Origin: Arcuatula senhousia | Taxonomy: Eukaryota > Mollusca > Bivalvia > Mytilida > Mytilidae | Length of the DNA stretch: 64,000 bases | NCBI GenBank assembly: GCA_963971305.1 | Contig: OZ020305.1 | Location: 12,929,001-12,993,000, forward strand | Reading direction: 5' to 3' | Shown: one piece after another, positions 41,701 through 49,999 of the stretch | How the letters are laid out: each line of letters opens with the position of its first letter | Position numbering within the stretch: position 1 is the stretch's first letter | Program-made: the position numbers and the translations under genes | Notes under the pieces: model-generated | What the model saw: only the letters and a program-made list of their open reading frames with translations | The model's database searches: none | Told to the model about the DNA's origin: nothing

Positions 41701-43537
41701 TACCTCAGCAGCAGCCCTTCTAAATGCTCTGATGACAACTTGTGGATGGACTTTCTCTTCAATGAAAGGCTTGGCCTCTTTAAGGAACTCTCCTGCTAAT
41801 AATGTGACAGATGTGGTACCATCTCCAACCTAAAAGCAGACTCCTTTAATTATTTCATCATAAACAACAGGTCACTCTAATAAATAAGTAGCCTATGCAT
41901 CATATTCATACGTTCTAGTGCGTTTAGAATATAAATGTTTCTAGGTAATGATTTAATCAACATTTTCAATTTGTTCATGAGTATCAGATATAGTAACAAC
42001 AGTTCACCCTAAAGTTTAATATATGGACATCTATTTTATAGACTGGAAATATAATGTACATGTTTATTTGTAGATATATGAAATTACACTGCTCAGCTGA
42101 AAGCTGTTTAAAATCTGTTCTTCTAGAGCTTAAGGAAATTATTATTTCCATTTTTTTCATTAATGAATCAAATCTATGTAGGTTTCACAAACTAAGTCAG
42201 AAACCATTGTAATTCCCAACAACTCTCAGAAAACCTTGCCATTATCTACTGATGACCACAACTGACCAAAACGACCAGTAAACAGTCTGTAGACAGTGAC
42301 ATTATTGTACCACAGATGTAACACGAAAACTACCATTGAAATAGGTAGTCTTGCTGACTAATCTGTGGATGATGTAAAAAGAAGGGTTTGGTATATAAGG
42401 TAAATAAAGTAATAAGGAAGAAGTAAATTATTTGTCTAAGGCAGTCTTAGAAATATACTTTTGAGTTGATATAGACCAATCTCCATATTTTATTGAAAAT
42501 TTGTTGAATTTTGAAGAAAAATTTTCCCAATTCTATGTAGACATACTTAGTTTTACATAGAATTTGTCCGCGGTCTACTGCTTTTTTCTTTTACTGCTAA
42601 GGATTTATCAGAGAAGGTAGTTATACATTAAAGTTTATGTGTATATGTCAGGCCTGAACAAACAAACCTCTGCATCTTGTGACTTGGCAATGTCTACCAA
42701 TGTTTTGGAGGCAGGATGAATAATGTCTAATGTTTTAAGTATGGTGGCCCCATCATTGGATATTGTGGCTTTACCTGAAATTGATATAAACAATTAAACT
42801 GTACAAATAAATATGATAAACAAGCATGGTCTTTATAGTTAACTACAAACACTTCAATTTCATGCATGTTTTTTAATCTCAGACTCAGTACAAATAACAT
42901 TGATGGAACCATAAACATATTTTTATTCTTGTGAATCTGAGAGTTGAAAATTGAGAGGCTGTATATACAAGACAAGTGCTGAAGGGATGCTCATTATCAT
43001 AACTGCATATAAACCTAAAGGGTATAACTGAAACAAAGTGTGATCAATAATTATATTTGTCTACAGAAAAAAGCCAACTCTATTAAAGTCGATATCGAAA
43101 TTGATTTACGGTCTGTCTGACCAAATGTCAAATTTTTGGCTTTTCTCTCTATATGTTCATGATGTTCAACAAAAATTTTCTGTCTGATCTATCAAATTTT
43201 GTCTTACATTAGGTACGGTCAGACACGTTTCAATATGTCTGAATTTTATCATAAAAAGGTCCATATTTGAGATTAGGCAATAAAGACATATAACATGATG
43301 TTAAAAAAATATGTTTCTTTCTTCTATGCTTACATATAAATTGCACATGTACAGTATACATGACGTGTACAAAATATAAATACCCTGGTCATTAATGATG
43401 AGTTTGTCCATGCCACGAGGGCCCAGTGTTGTGCGTACTGCATCTGCTATAGCTTGGCAGGCATTGATATTACTGATAATCTGGGGAACTCCCTGGGATG
43501 TGTCCGTCCCCTCCTTCAGGAGAATAATCTGTGGTTG
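35701..43537 (-). CDS. CCT7: CCT7, T-complex protein 1 subunit eta, N-terminal half
   Basis: Subunit of the cytosolic TRiC/CCT chaperonin, which folds actin, tubulin and other clients with ATP. Six exons in transcript order: 43537-43384, 42774-42668, 41829-41704, 37782-37730, 36434-36263 and 35865-35701, giving 259 in-frame codons. They match human CCT7 closely from [16 protein letters not shown] through [12 protein letters not shown] (nucleotide-binding P-loop), [43 protein letters not shown] and [20 protein letters not shown] to [11 protein letters not shown]. The initiating exon upstream of 43537 was not found, because the first exon seen begins after an acceptor CTTTTCAG. The C-terminal half, normally about 270 more residues, is absent and would fall in or beyond the gap at 34824. 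The introns host snoRNAs on the same strand. Confidence 0.92.
36893..37121. mobile_element. MITE with long inverted ends, CCT7 intron
   Basis: TTCATCACCCCTGGGTCAT (36906-36924) is complemented exactly by ATGACCCAGGGGTGATGAA (37083-37101). The match continues outward through CTTACT / AGTAAG to TTCTTT / AAAGAA, giving arms of about 30 bp. Confidence 0.6.
37320..37456 (-). ncRNA. Box H/ACA snoRNA candidate, copy 1 (CCT7 intron)
   Basis: Read on the CCT7 strand, hairpin 1 is closed by CCACAG / CTGTGG with an inner ACTACC / GGTAGT stem. The H box ACAATA (ANANNA) follows at once. Hairpin 2 is closed by TGTCA / TGACA with inner AACTG / CAGTT, and the ACA box lies 3 nt from the end in TGACAAGG. Size (about 137 nt), order and spacing fit the class. 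The host strand is correct for processing from the spliced intron. The target was not determined. Confidence 0.75.
38099..38180 (-). ncRNA. Box C/D snoRNA family, copy 1 (diverged)
   Basis: On the CCT7 strand: terminal AGATCT stem, C box TTGATGA, D' box CTGA (in TTCTGAATG), C'-like TTGATTA. The D box is degraded to TCGA and the terminal stem is weakened. Probably a decaying paralogue of the next copies. Confidence 0.55.
38316..38695. mobile_element. TTAA-flanked MITE between snoRNA copies
   Basis: The ends GGGAGTACGAGCCT and AGGCTTGTACTCCC are inverted and each is flanked by TTAA (38312-38315 and 38696-38699). This is a piggyBac/Kolobok-type signature. The interior is non-coding. Confidence 0.7.
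38742..38822 (-). ncRNA. Box C/D snoRNA family, copy 2
   Basis: 81 nt. Read on the CCT7 strand: perfect terminal stem ACAGATCT / AGATCTGT, C box TTGATGA, D' CTGA in CTCCTGAATG, C' AATGATT and D box CTGA in GGACTGAGATC. All four boxes have the correct order and spacing for a box C/D snoRNA. Confidence 0.82.
39002..39220. mobile_element. MITE with TACCGTATAGCGGG termini
   Basis: TACCGTATAGCGGGAAATTTT (left, 39002-39022) is complemented by AAAATTTCCCGCTATAGGGTA (right). It interrupts the duplicated snoRNA block in CCT7 intron 3. Confidence 0.65.
39331..39411 (-). ncRNA. Box C/D snoRNA family, copy 3
   Basis: 81 nt with the same boxes as copy 2: TTGATGA, CTGA, AATGATT, CTGA, and an intact ACAGATCT / AGATCTGT stem. 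It differs from copy 2 by one base in the D'-side guide (ATTTACTC for ATTTTCTC). Confidence 0.82.
39574..39654 (-). ncRNA. Box C/D snoRNA family, copy 4 (weak D box)
   Basis: C, D' and C' boxes are present, but the D box reads TGGA and the terminal stem is ACAGATCT / AGATCAGT with one mismatch. It may no longer be processed. Confidence 0.6.
39942..40022 (-). ncRNA. Box C/D snoRNA family, copy 5 (D box TTGA)
   Basis: Terminal stem intact. C box TTGATGA, D' CTGA and C' AATGATT are kept; the D box is TTGA rather than CTGA. It sits in a tandemly duplicated block with copy 4 that mirrors copies 2-3. Confidence 0.65.
40243..40323 (-). ncRNA. Box C/D snoRNA family, copy 6
   Basis: Stem ACAGATCT / AGATCTGT, C box TTGATGA, D' CTGA, C' AATGATT and D CTGA are all intact. 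One base differs after the C box (GAAAATC for GAAGATC). Confidence 0.8.
40752..41036. mobile_element. hAT-like MITE with CAGGGTTC termini
   Basis: CAGGGTTCACAC at the left and GTGGGAACCCTG at the right are imperfectly inverted. TATAAC flanks both sides. The interior repeats TTCAAGG and CCAGG. Confidence 0.55.
41041..41124 (-). ncRNA. Box C/D snoRNA family, copy 7
   Basis: The farthest upstream copy in the host intron, 84 nt. It has the best C box (ATGATGA, full RUGAUGA consensus), D' CTGA and D CTGA. The terminal stem is ACAGATTT / AGATCTGT with a G-U pair. A 3-nt insertion lies between D' and C' and the C' box is altered (GTGATT). Confidence 0.75.
41322..41672. mobile_element. MITE with TACCGTAATCCTTCTAATTG termini
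   Basis: Arms of about 27 bp, TACCGTAATCCTTCTAATTG at the left and CAATTAGAAGGATTACGGTA at the right, are exact complements. GGGGGGCGTCAATTAGA occurs twice. It lies in CCT7 intron 3 next to the exon at 41704. Confidence 0.75.
42234..42370 (-). ncRNA. Box H/ACA snoRNA candidate, copy 2 (CCT7 intron 2)
   Basis: About 95% identical to copy 1, in a different intron of the same gene. Hairpin 1 stem CCACAG / CTGTGG and H box ACAATA are kept. The second closing stem is TGTCA / TGGCA (a G-U pair keeps it), but this change turns the ACA box into GCA. The homology extends about 60 nt beyond the RNA on the 3' side, showing duplication of an intron segment. Confidence 0.62.
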
Positions 43538-43539
43538 CT

Positions 43540-43966
43540 GAAAAGAAAGCAAACATGTATATCATAAAATAAATACAGAAATCGATGAACAAAATTTATT
43601 TAAACATGCAAGAACATGAAGAACAAGAACATCAACATTGCCAACAAGATGATTGGTCATTTTCTATCAATATCCTGCTTGCAAGGACTCTTAGCACTAG
43701 ATCTTACAGGAGAGGGAAAAAAAGTAAATCTTGCTGGGAAGAATACATCAAAATTATCAAACAATCTGTTTTTGATCAATAAAAAAGTCGAATGTTTGAA
43801 GCATTTTTAAAAACAATATATGCCATCTCATAATTTATCAAAGTCCTCATGGACTCTCGCAATAATCATTCCCCTGACATCATGACAAGAAAGGCTTATC
43901 ATCACATGATCCCTCCTAATGTTTGGAGCACCATTGTCAACAATTTGGCGATATCAATCATGAGGA
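43540..43966. other. Upstream of CCT7 exon, no first exon found
   Basis: The acceptor CTTTTCAG for the first seen CCT7 exon is here, but no short ATG exon with a good donor could be chosen. The open frames at 43585-43810 (plus strand) have no homology. Confidence 0.35.
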
Positions 43967-44168
43967 GGGGTAGGAGGTGGTCTGATCCCGGAATCCTGAA
44001 CTAATTTTTACAAAATCCCGTCATCTTGACTTAAAAATGAGAAAATCCCGAAGCCCGGTAAAGATGATATAATTTTATCCCGGAATCCCGAACTTAAATT
44101 GTCCAAATCCCGAGCTTAAATATGGCCCATCCCGGTGTCCCGAAAAAGGTCCTACCCCCCCCCCCCCA
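43967..44168. repeat. Repeat made of AATCCCG motifs
   Basis: A run of short diverged motifs (AATCCCGGAATCCCGAA and similar) bounded by AGGGGTAGGAGG at the left and the complementary CCTACCCCCC at the right. It looks like a foldback element with a simple-repeat core. Confidence 0.5.
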
Positions 44169-44251
44169 ATCATGTGTTAATTGTATGCTGATTTTTTTCT
44201 TTCGCCCCATCATACATGATGTCATCATGGTCATAGGATACAGTTGTCCAT

Positions 44252-44628
44252 TAGGGGTGTAACGGTACCACTTTCTCACAATCCAATACACATCACGATT
44301 CTTGATCTACGATCCGATCCATATCACAATACTGAGCTTGGCTAATTTCAATTTAGAAATGCCATGTTCTACCAATTATAGCAGTGGAAAGCTATTGTAA
44401 ATATTCAGGATTTGTATCATTTTAATGTTTAACTCAGTTCTTTTCATGAATAAAGGGTTTCAGTCACAAAATTTGTTGTTGTAAGGCAAAAAACGATAAA
44501 CTATGGGGGAATGGCACACTAGAATTAAGAATTGCATCGGAATCATCAAGTTGATGATGATCCGATACCAGTATCGTGGGACAAAATATCGTAATTCCGA
44601 TGCATCGCGATGTATCATTACACCCCTA
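44252..44628. mobile_element. hAT-like MITE with perfect 8-bp target duplication
   Basis: The ends TAGGGGTGTAACGGTACC and the complement of TAGGGGTGTAATGATAC are inverted. The flanks TTGTCCAT at 44244-44251 and 44629-44636 are identical. The interior carries diverged GATTCTTGATC and CGATGCATCGCG phrases typical of hAT MITEs. No transposase. Confidence 0.8.
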
Positions 44629-44639
44629 TTGTCCATAGG

Positions 44640-45660
44640 TCATTTTTGTGTTAGGCGTATTCTTATATTTAAGCGATAACAAAAGGTGATTTGACTGGTC
44701 AGTGTTATTTACACTGTTTTTAACAGGGTACTTTCTACCTTATGTTACATTGGCAGAGTACGATTAGCGAGTGTTAGAGAAGGTACCCCAAGGTACAATT
44801 TTATGGTTTTCATACTCCAGGGTACGATTTATTGAAATAAAAGTACCCTGTGTATGTAGTTTGAAAATACTACACGAAGCCCCATACTCAAGACTGTAGT
44901 CATACGACCCAGCTACAGAAACACCAACTACAATTATAATATGTTCAGTAGTGCTATTGAACATCGCCCATTGAACATTGGTAAAGAAAGGCACAGACCA
45001 AAACGAACTACTAGTTTAAGTCTGCCCTGGTTATTAAAAACAATTACTGAATCAGTCCATTTGTCAGAATAGATATATGTGAATGGGACTACAGCATTTA
45101 CAAGTTACCATATTCATTTCTATCTTTTTAACCCAACGGTTTCTGAATTGACTCGTTGATGCCTATGACACACAAATCAGACGAAAGTTCAGGAATATTC
45201 TATTTGGTACATGCGTGTACATGCCTGACAACAAGGATCGTTCAATAAAGTTACGAGTTCGGCAAATAAAAATACAACTTGGAAAACATAGTTTGGATAT
45301 TAAACGACATTGCAATGCTTTATTTTTGCACGAGAAGTGCATGAATATTAAGGATGATTGTAGATTTCTAGCATGCCCCCTTTTCAATTTTTCCTACCAT
45401 TTTGTTTATGTGAAGAGTTTCTGCCAAGGGAGAAAACTCTATACTTTTACATATCAAAGTACAAAAAGTTCTGCAAAATTTAAGTCAATACATTTTATTC
45501 AGTTTTAAAGATTTCAAAGGTATTATATCAATTTTAAAGTGAAAACTTTAATTAATATTTTAATTTAATAATTAAAAAAAAAACTACAACAAAGAATATA
45601 TCTGAACAGAGCTGTTAGTAATGCCATAGACCTGCCATACATTATTTTGAAATGAACATT
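44640..45660. other. No recognisable feature
   Basis: Several open frames of 60-97 codons on both strands, none with recognisable domains, splice context or repeats. Confidence 0.35.
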
Positions 45661-45662
45661 AT

Positions 45663-45728
45663 CGTCATCGTCATCGTCGTCGTCGTCGTCGTCCGTATCG
45701 TCATCGTCATCATCATCGTCATCGTCAT

Positions 45729-45760
<32 letters not shown>
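45663..45760. repeat. (TCA/TCG)n trinucleotide microsatellite
   Basis: About 98 bp of CGTCAT and CATCAT triplets. The methionine/threonine-rich minus-strand open frame over it is only the microsatellite read as codons. Confidence 0.9.
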
Positions 45761-45762
<2 letters not shown>

Positions 45763-46659
45763 TGCAGGACAATGGCGGGATGATTCGAAATAAGAAAATC
45801 ACATATACATGTATTTTGGGTGTCCACTTTGTACTTTCCTTAAACTTTTTGATCCCCCTTCTCATGATATCTGTAAAAAATTACCACAAGAATACCTTGA
45901 GTAACCATGCTTTATTAGTATGCATACATGTTATGAGACATGCAAACTACTATACTGCTAGTTATAAAGTTGGCAATCTGTACCAAAGATTGGTTATCAA
46001 TGGCAATTTTGTGCATAGCTATGAATGTATTTTTACTGATTTAAGTGACTGTAAAAAATTTTAATTTGTACTCCTTAAAGTTTTTAAGTTCTAGAGTTAT
46101 TATAGGTCCTCCGCGTCCTCAATGTGGGACCCTAATAAAAGTTGAACAAAATCAAAATTAAAAAAAAATTAATTCGCGATCGCTTTGATAAAGGCATTTG
46201 AAAATATATGTGTGGCTCTACATCAAGTTCCCGTTCTCTTGCCAGAATGGAGCAGAACTTTGTGAAAATAATTTCATATTGAAAATTAAAATAATATTCG
46301 GCCGTATCTCACTGCTGGTCTTTTTAGTAAAGAAAATAATTAAGGTAATTCTCACCAAAAGCGTGGAGTTTTATATGGCCCGCCAACGTTTGCAAATTCC
46401 TTCATTCGAAGAAGTGAGGCTTATTCTATCCCAACAATATCCCACTTCCACACACCTGTGTGAAATTCATCAAAATACTGATGACAATTCTTTTTTTTTA
46501 ACATTCAGTATTGTTCCGATTTAAATGTGTCAATTTTGACCTGTTAATATCGCTTACATTAATGGTTTTATTTATTGGAACTTTGAAAGTTTTGAAAAAT
46601 ATGTACTCTAAATGTTAAAACCTGTGTACAAGTTGGATTTATTTTAGGAATGAAGTAGG

Positions 46660-46951
46660 GCTAAATTAATGCAAGGTGCATTGTTGTCACCTATTTTGTT
46701 TTCCTTTTATGTTAACGACATGAGATTGTATTTATAGATAGTAATTCTGTACCCGTTGAAGTAATTTAAAGAGCTGAAATTATTTTTTATTAACATACGC
46801 TGTTGATATGGTATTTTTTTTCTCTGAAACTATATCAGGTTTTATCTGATTATACTAACATGACTAAGAAGTGGGCAATAATGTCAATATTTCCAAAACA
46901 AAGATTATTTTTTAGAAATGGTGAACAAGTAAAAAGTGGTGGTTAAATGAC
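46660..46951 (+). pseudogene. LINE reverse transcriptase fragment, left part
   Basis: Three conserved LINE blocks appear in order, in shifting frames. QGALLSPILFSFYVNDM is the LSPxLF..YxND motif. YAVDMVFFSETISGL is the YADD box with one aspartate changed to valine. SKTKIIFFRNGEQVKSG is the following KTK..F block. It is degenerate (frameshifts, lost catalytic residue). It continues after the LTR element at 49014. The clade is not resolved. Confidence 0.7.
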
Positions 46952-47503
46952 TGTGATGCTGGTATTTTTCTTGTGCGAGAGGTTTTTAATGAATTTTGTT
47001 ATGGGGAACGTTTTCCGCTAGGTATAATGTTCCTAAAATTTCACTTTAAAAATGTTTTGTGGCAACGGTACAAGACTTTCCACGACAAAACAATATATAA
47101 GCAATGTAAAATTCCAACAATAAATTTATTCACGAATTCGGATGCGTCAGGTCAAAGCGCTGACTCCAAAACTGACCACATTCAATATTACACAAAAATA
47201 TATATCGTTTTTACAACTTAATCATGGATTAATTCACAACTTACATACTTTGTTATTCAAACAAGATTATCTTTGACACAATAAAGACTAATGGAAATTG
47301 AGTAACATTACAAGTATACATCTAATCTTAATCTAACCTCAGAGAAAATATCTTATTATCTAAAAAGGTGATAACCAAATGTGACAAGAATTTTAACTTG
47401 ATTTTGAACAAAAAGTGAAATAAGAATATTTAAAGTCCATAAAAGAACAAAAAAGTTTAAACATAAAAATATCACAAATTTTAAGTCCATTTCCGGCATG
47501 ACA
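46952..47503 (-). repeat. 3' LTR (minus-strand element)
   Basis: 552 bp, near-identical to the LTR at 48461-49013. Read on the element's strand it begins TGTCATGCCGGAAATGG and ends CCAGCATCACA. Confidence 0.9.
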
Positions 47504-47593
47504 GATTCCTCCCGGGTTAAATTGAGACGCGTCCCGCGTCTCAAGGTTATTATTGTCAATTTTGTATTATGTATGTCAATTAATAATTTGAAG

Positions 47594-48386
47594 TTATCTA
47601 TAAAAACGATTCCGATGATTTCTCGTCCGTCTTACAGGTTGATGGAAATGTGCTCCTGGCATCCAATTTTGCTCCTCGGACAACTCTTCGATCTTTTTAT
47701 TTAAAACATCAACTTGCTGAACTTGCAGTTTTAAGTCCTGGATTAGTTGTTCTGCTTTTGACAATTTCACTTGTAATTCGACATTTTCCTGTTTGAACTT
47801 TTCACTCTCTTTATACACTTCTTCATATCTTAGTTTGGCTATAACAAACAATGTGTCCTTTCCGATGTTTTCCTGTTCTAATTGTAAGACTTTGGACTGG
47901 GCTTCTTGCAACTGTTGACGCAGATTCAATACGGACTGGTTTAGCAATTCGTTTGCCTTTTCGGCTTTAATAACTTTATTTTCCGTACGTCTCTTTGTTG
48001 CACTTTTTCAATTTTTCTTTTGTACTTTTTAATTCAGCTTTCAGTCCTTCTGATGTGCTTATACAGCTCAAGAAAGCCGATCCACGCAATCCATTAAAGG
48101 GCATTTCTCGTAATTCACGTTTTTTGTCATTATATTCCTTCTTTCGACGAGAATCGCGATCTTTTTTCTTCTGTGATTTCGTAGGTTTCTGATTTCTAAA
48201 AGTGTTCTTGTGTGCAGACCAACATCGATTAGCAAGATGTCCCAACCTTTGACATTTGAAGCACTGTTTCATGTTTGCTTTGCATTGTCCGAATATATGA
48301 TATTGTCCACATTTTCCACACAACGGTCGGTTCATAGCTGGATAGTAATTCCATAAGCTCCATTGTGGTCTAAAATTAAAGTCCAT
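47594..48386 (-). CDS. Gag-like CCHC zinc-knuckle and coiled-coil protein, split by one frameshift
   Basis: The upstream frame (48386-47976, 136 codons) starts MDFNFRPQWSLWNYYPAMN. It has a C-rich knuckle pair, CGKCGQYHIFGQC then CFKCQRLGHLANRC (CX2CX4HX4C type), then a very basic stretch (KPTKSQKKKDRDSRRKKEY). The second frame is +1 relative to it and is open from before the first stop down to 47594. It is a heptad-rich coiled coil (LRQQLQEAQSKVLQLEQENI). The two overlap, so a single frameshift near 47985 separates them, either a mutation or a programmed shift. There is no capsid domain that I recognise. Nucleic-acid binding and self-assembly for packaging the element RNA are inferred from this layout. 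Confidence 0.7.
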
Positions 48387-48460
48387 AATTGTTCACTTGA
48401 ATGCAAACGGGATCGTGTGTTGTGCTAAAGAGACAACACGCCTCGGGTTACTCCGCCAAA

Positions 48461-49013
48461 TGTGGTGCTGGTATTTTTCTTGTGCGAGAGGTTTTTAATG
48501 AATTTTGTTATGGGGAACGTTTTACGCTAGGTATAATGTTCCTAAAATTTCACTTTTAAAAATGTTTTGTGGCAACGGTACAAGACTTTCCACGACAAAA
48601 CAATATATAAGCAATGTAAAATTCCAACGATAAATTTATTCACGAATTCGGATGCGTCAGGTCAAAGCGCTGACTCCAAAACTGACCACATTCAATATTA
48701 CACAAAAATATATATCGTTTTTACAACTTAATCATGGATTAATTCACAACTTACATACTTTGTTATTCAAACAAGATTATCTTTGACACAATAAAGACTA
48801 ATGGAAATTGAGTAACATTACAAGTATACATCTAATCTTAATCTAACCTCAGAGAAAATATCTTATTATCTAAAAAGGTGATAACCAAATGTGACAAGAA
48901 TTTTAACTTGATTTTGAACAAAAAGTGAAATAAGAATATTTAAAGTCCATAAAAGAACAAAAAAGTTTAAACATAAAAATATCACAAATTTTAAGTCCAT
49001 TTCCGGCATGACA
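48461..49013 (-). repeat. 5' LTR (minus-strand element)
   Basis: 553 bp partner of the 46952 LTR. Transcription of the element would start within it and run toward lower coordinates. Confidence 0.9.
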
Positions 49014-49110
49014 TGACCATGAGGTAGAAGTTGTTGGTAACTTTACATATCTAGGAGTTACATTATTTTATACTGGATTTTTTTTTACAGAAGGAATGAT
49101 CTGAACAAGG
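49014..49110 (+). pseudogene. LINE reverse transcriptase fragment, right part
   Basis: Reading resumes as DHEVEVVGNFTYLGVTLFYT. VxNFTYLGVxF is the block that follows KTK..F in LINE reverse transcriptases. With the LTR element and one TGAC copy removed, the sequence is continuous with 46660-46951. Confidence 0.7.
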
Positions 49111-49152
49111 TAGAAATTGGGATGTTTTTGCCGCTTTGCGTAAAAATATATG

Positions 49153-49378
49153 TTTGTTTGTTGGGGTTTAACACCCTTTTCTGCTCACCTGGGTCATACA
49201 GGGTGGCCAGTCAGTTTAATGGTGGAGAAACTGGAGTACCAGGAAGAAATCATAAACTGAGACATTGGATAGATAACCGTGACCAACCTATTTCGTAAGT
49301 TAAAAAGCGGGACTCAATCCAGCTACCTGAAGAGGTAATTATACCAGTGCCTTAGACCATTCGGCCACCCAGACCCCT
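49153..49378 (-). repeat. tRNA-derived SINE
   Basis: On the minus strand the head starts GGTCTGGGTGGCCGAATGG (box A in TGGCCGAATGGTC) with box B GGATTGAGTCCC about 45 nt later, resembling a tRNA with a long variable arm (Leu/Ser type). The body ends near GGTGTTAAACCCCAACAAAC. Confidence 0.65.
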
Positions 49379-49991
49379 TCCACATTTTAAGCATATGTAA
49401 AAATAATTCATGTTAAAAGAGAACTGGGAAGACTAAAGTGTAAGGATAAGGAATGGTGTGGAATTAATAGCATTCTCATTATATCGATACAGACAATTTT
49501 ACAACATTTTTCAAGAAACAATTTAACTTCTGTTGTTGAAGTTTAACAATATGAATCAATATGTTACATATAGTTCCAGATAGCTGACTTGATAAAAACA
49601 CCAGTTTTGTAGCCAATTTTATAAAATGTATGCAGTTTATTCATCACATTTGAAAATGTTTTAAATGATTACTTTTGATACTCATAGAAAAATAATAAAA
49701 ACCGCGAACAAATCATTAACTTACCAAGTTTGACAAATCGGATTTATTGAAATGAATATTATCTGACCACAAGGGACGCTTTTACGCTCACAGAGAAAAA
49801 ATATTGCCTCACTAATTTTAAGTAAACAATTTATGATATAAATAATCATTTCAACTTTATATCATAAACTTTTGTGTTGTAGGAAATAAAGTGAAAAGTT
49901 GAAACTACTCCAATAGCAAAGTTAAGTTTTTCATGCTTGGCTGTTCGAATCATTGCTTTTCAACAGGTCGCTCAAACATTTCTAGTGAAGG
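49379..49991. other. No recognisable feature
   Basis: AT-rich spacer between the SINE and the 2.8-kb TIR element. Confidence 0.35.
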
Positions 49992-49999
49992 ATATACGA

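Larger units (their letters stand above)
46952..49013 (-). mobile_element. Non-autonomous LTR retrotransposon carrying only gag (TR-GAG type)
   Basis: Two direct LTRs, 46952-47503 and 48461-49013, begin TGT and end ACA. They differ by about three substitutions and one base of length over 553 bp. The flanking 4-bp duplication TGAC (46948-46951 and 49014-49017) fixes the insertion. The internal part is only 957 bp. On the minus strand a primer-binding-like TGGCGGAGTAACCCGAG lies 2 nt inside the 5' LTR; the tRNA was not identified. It encodes a CCHC protein but no protease, reverse transcriptase or integrase, so it must rely on another element for movement. Confidence 0.88.

Noticed and set aside
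45642..45827. Met/Thr-rich minus-strand frame.
   Set aside because: Read-through of the (TCA/TCG)n microsatellite.
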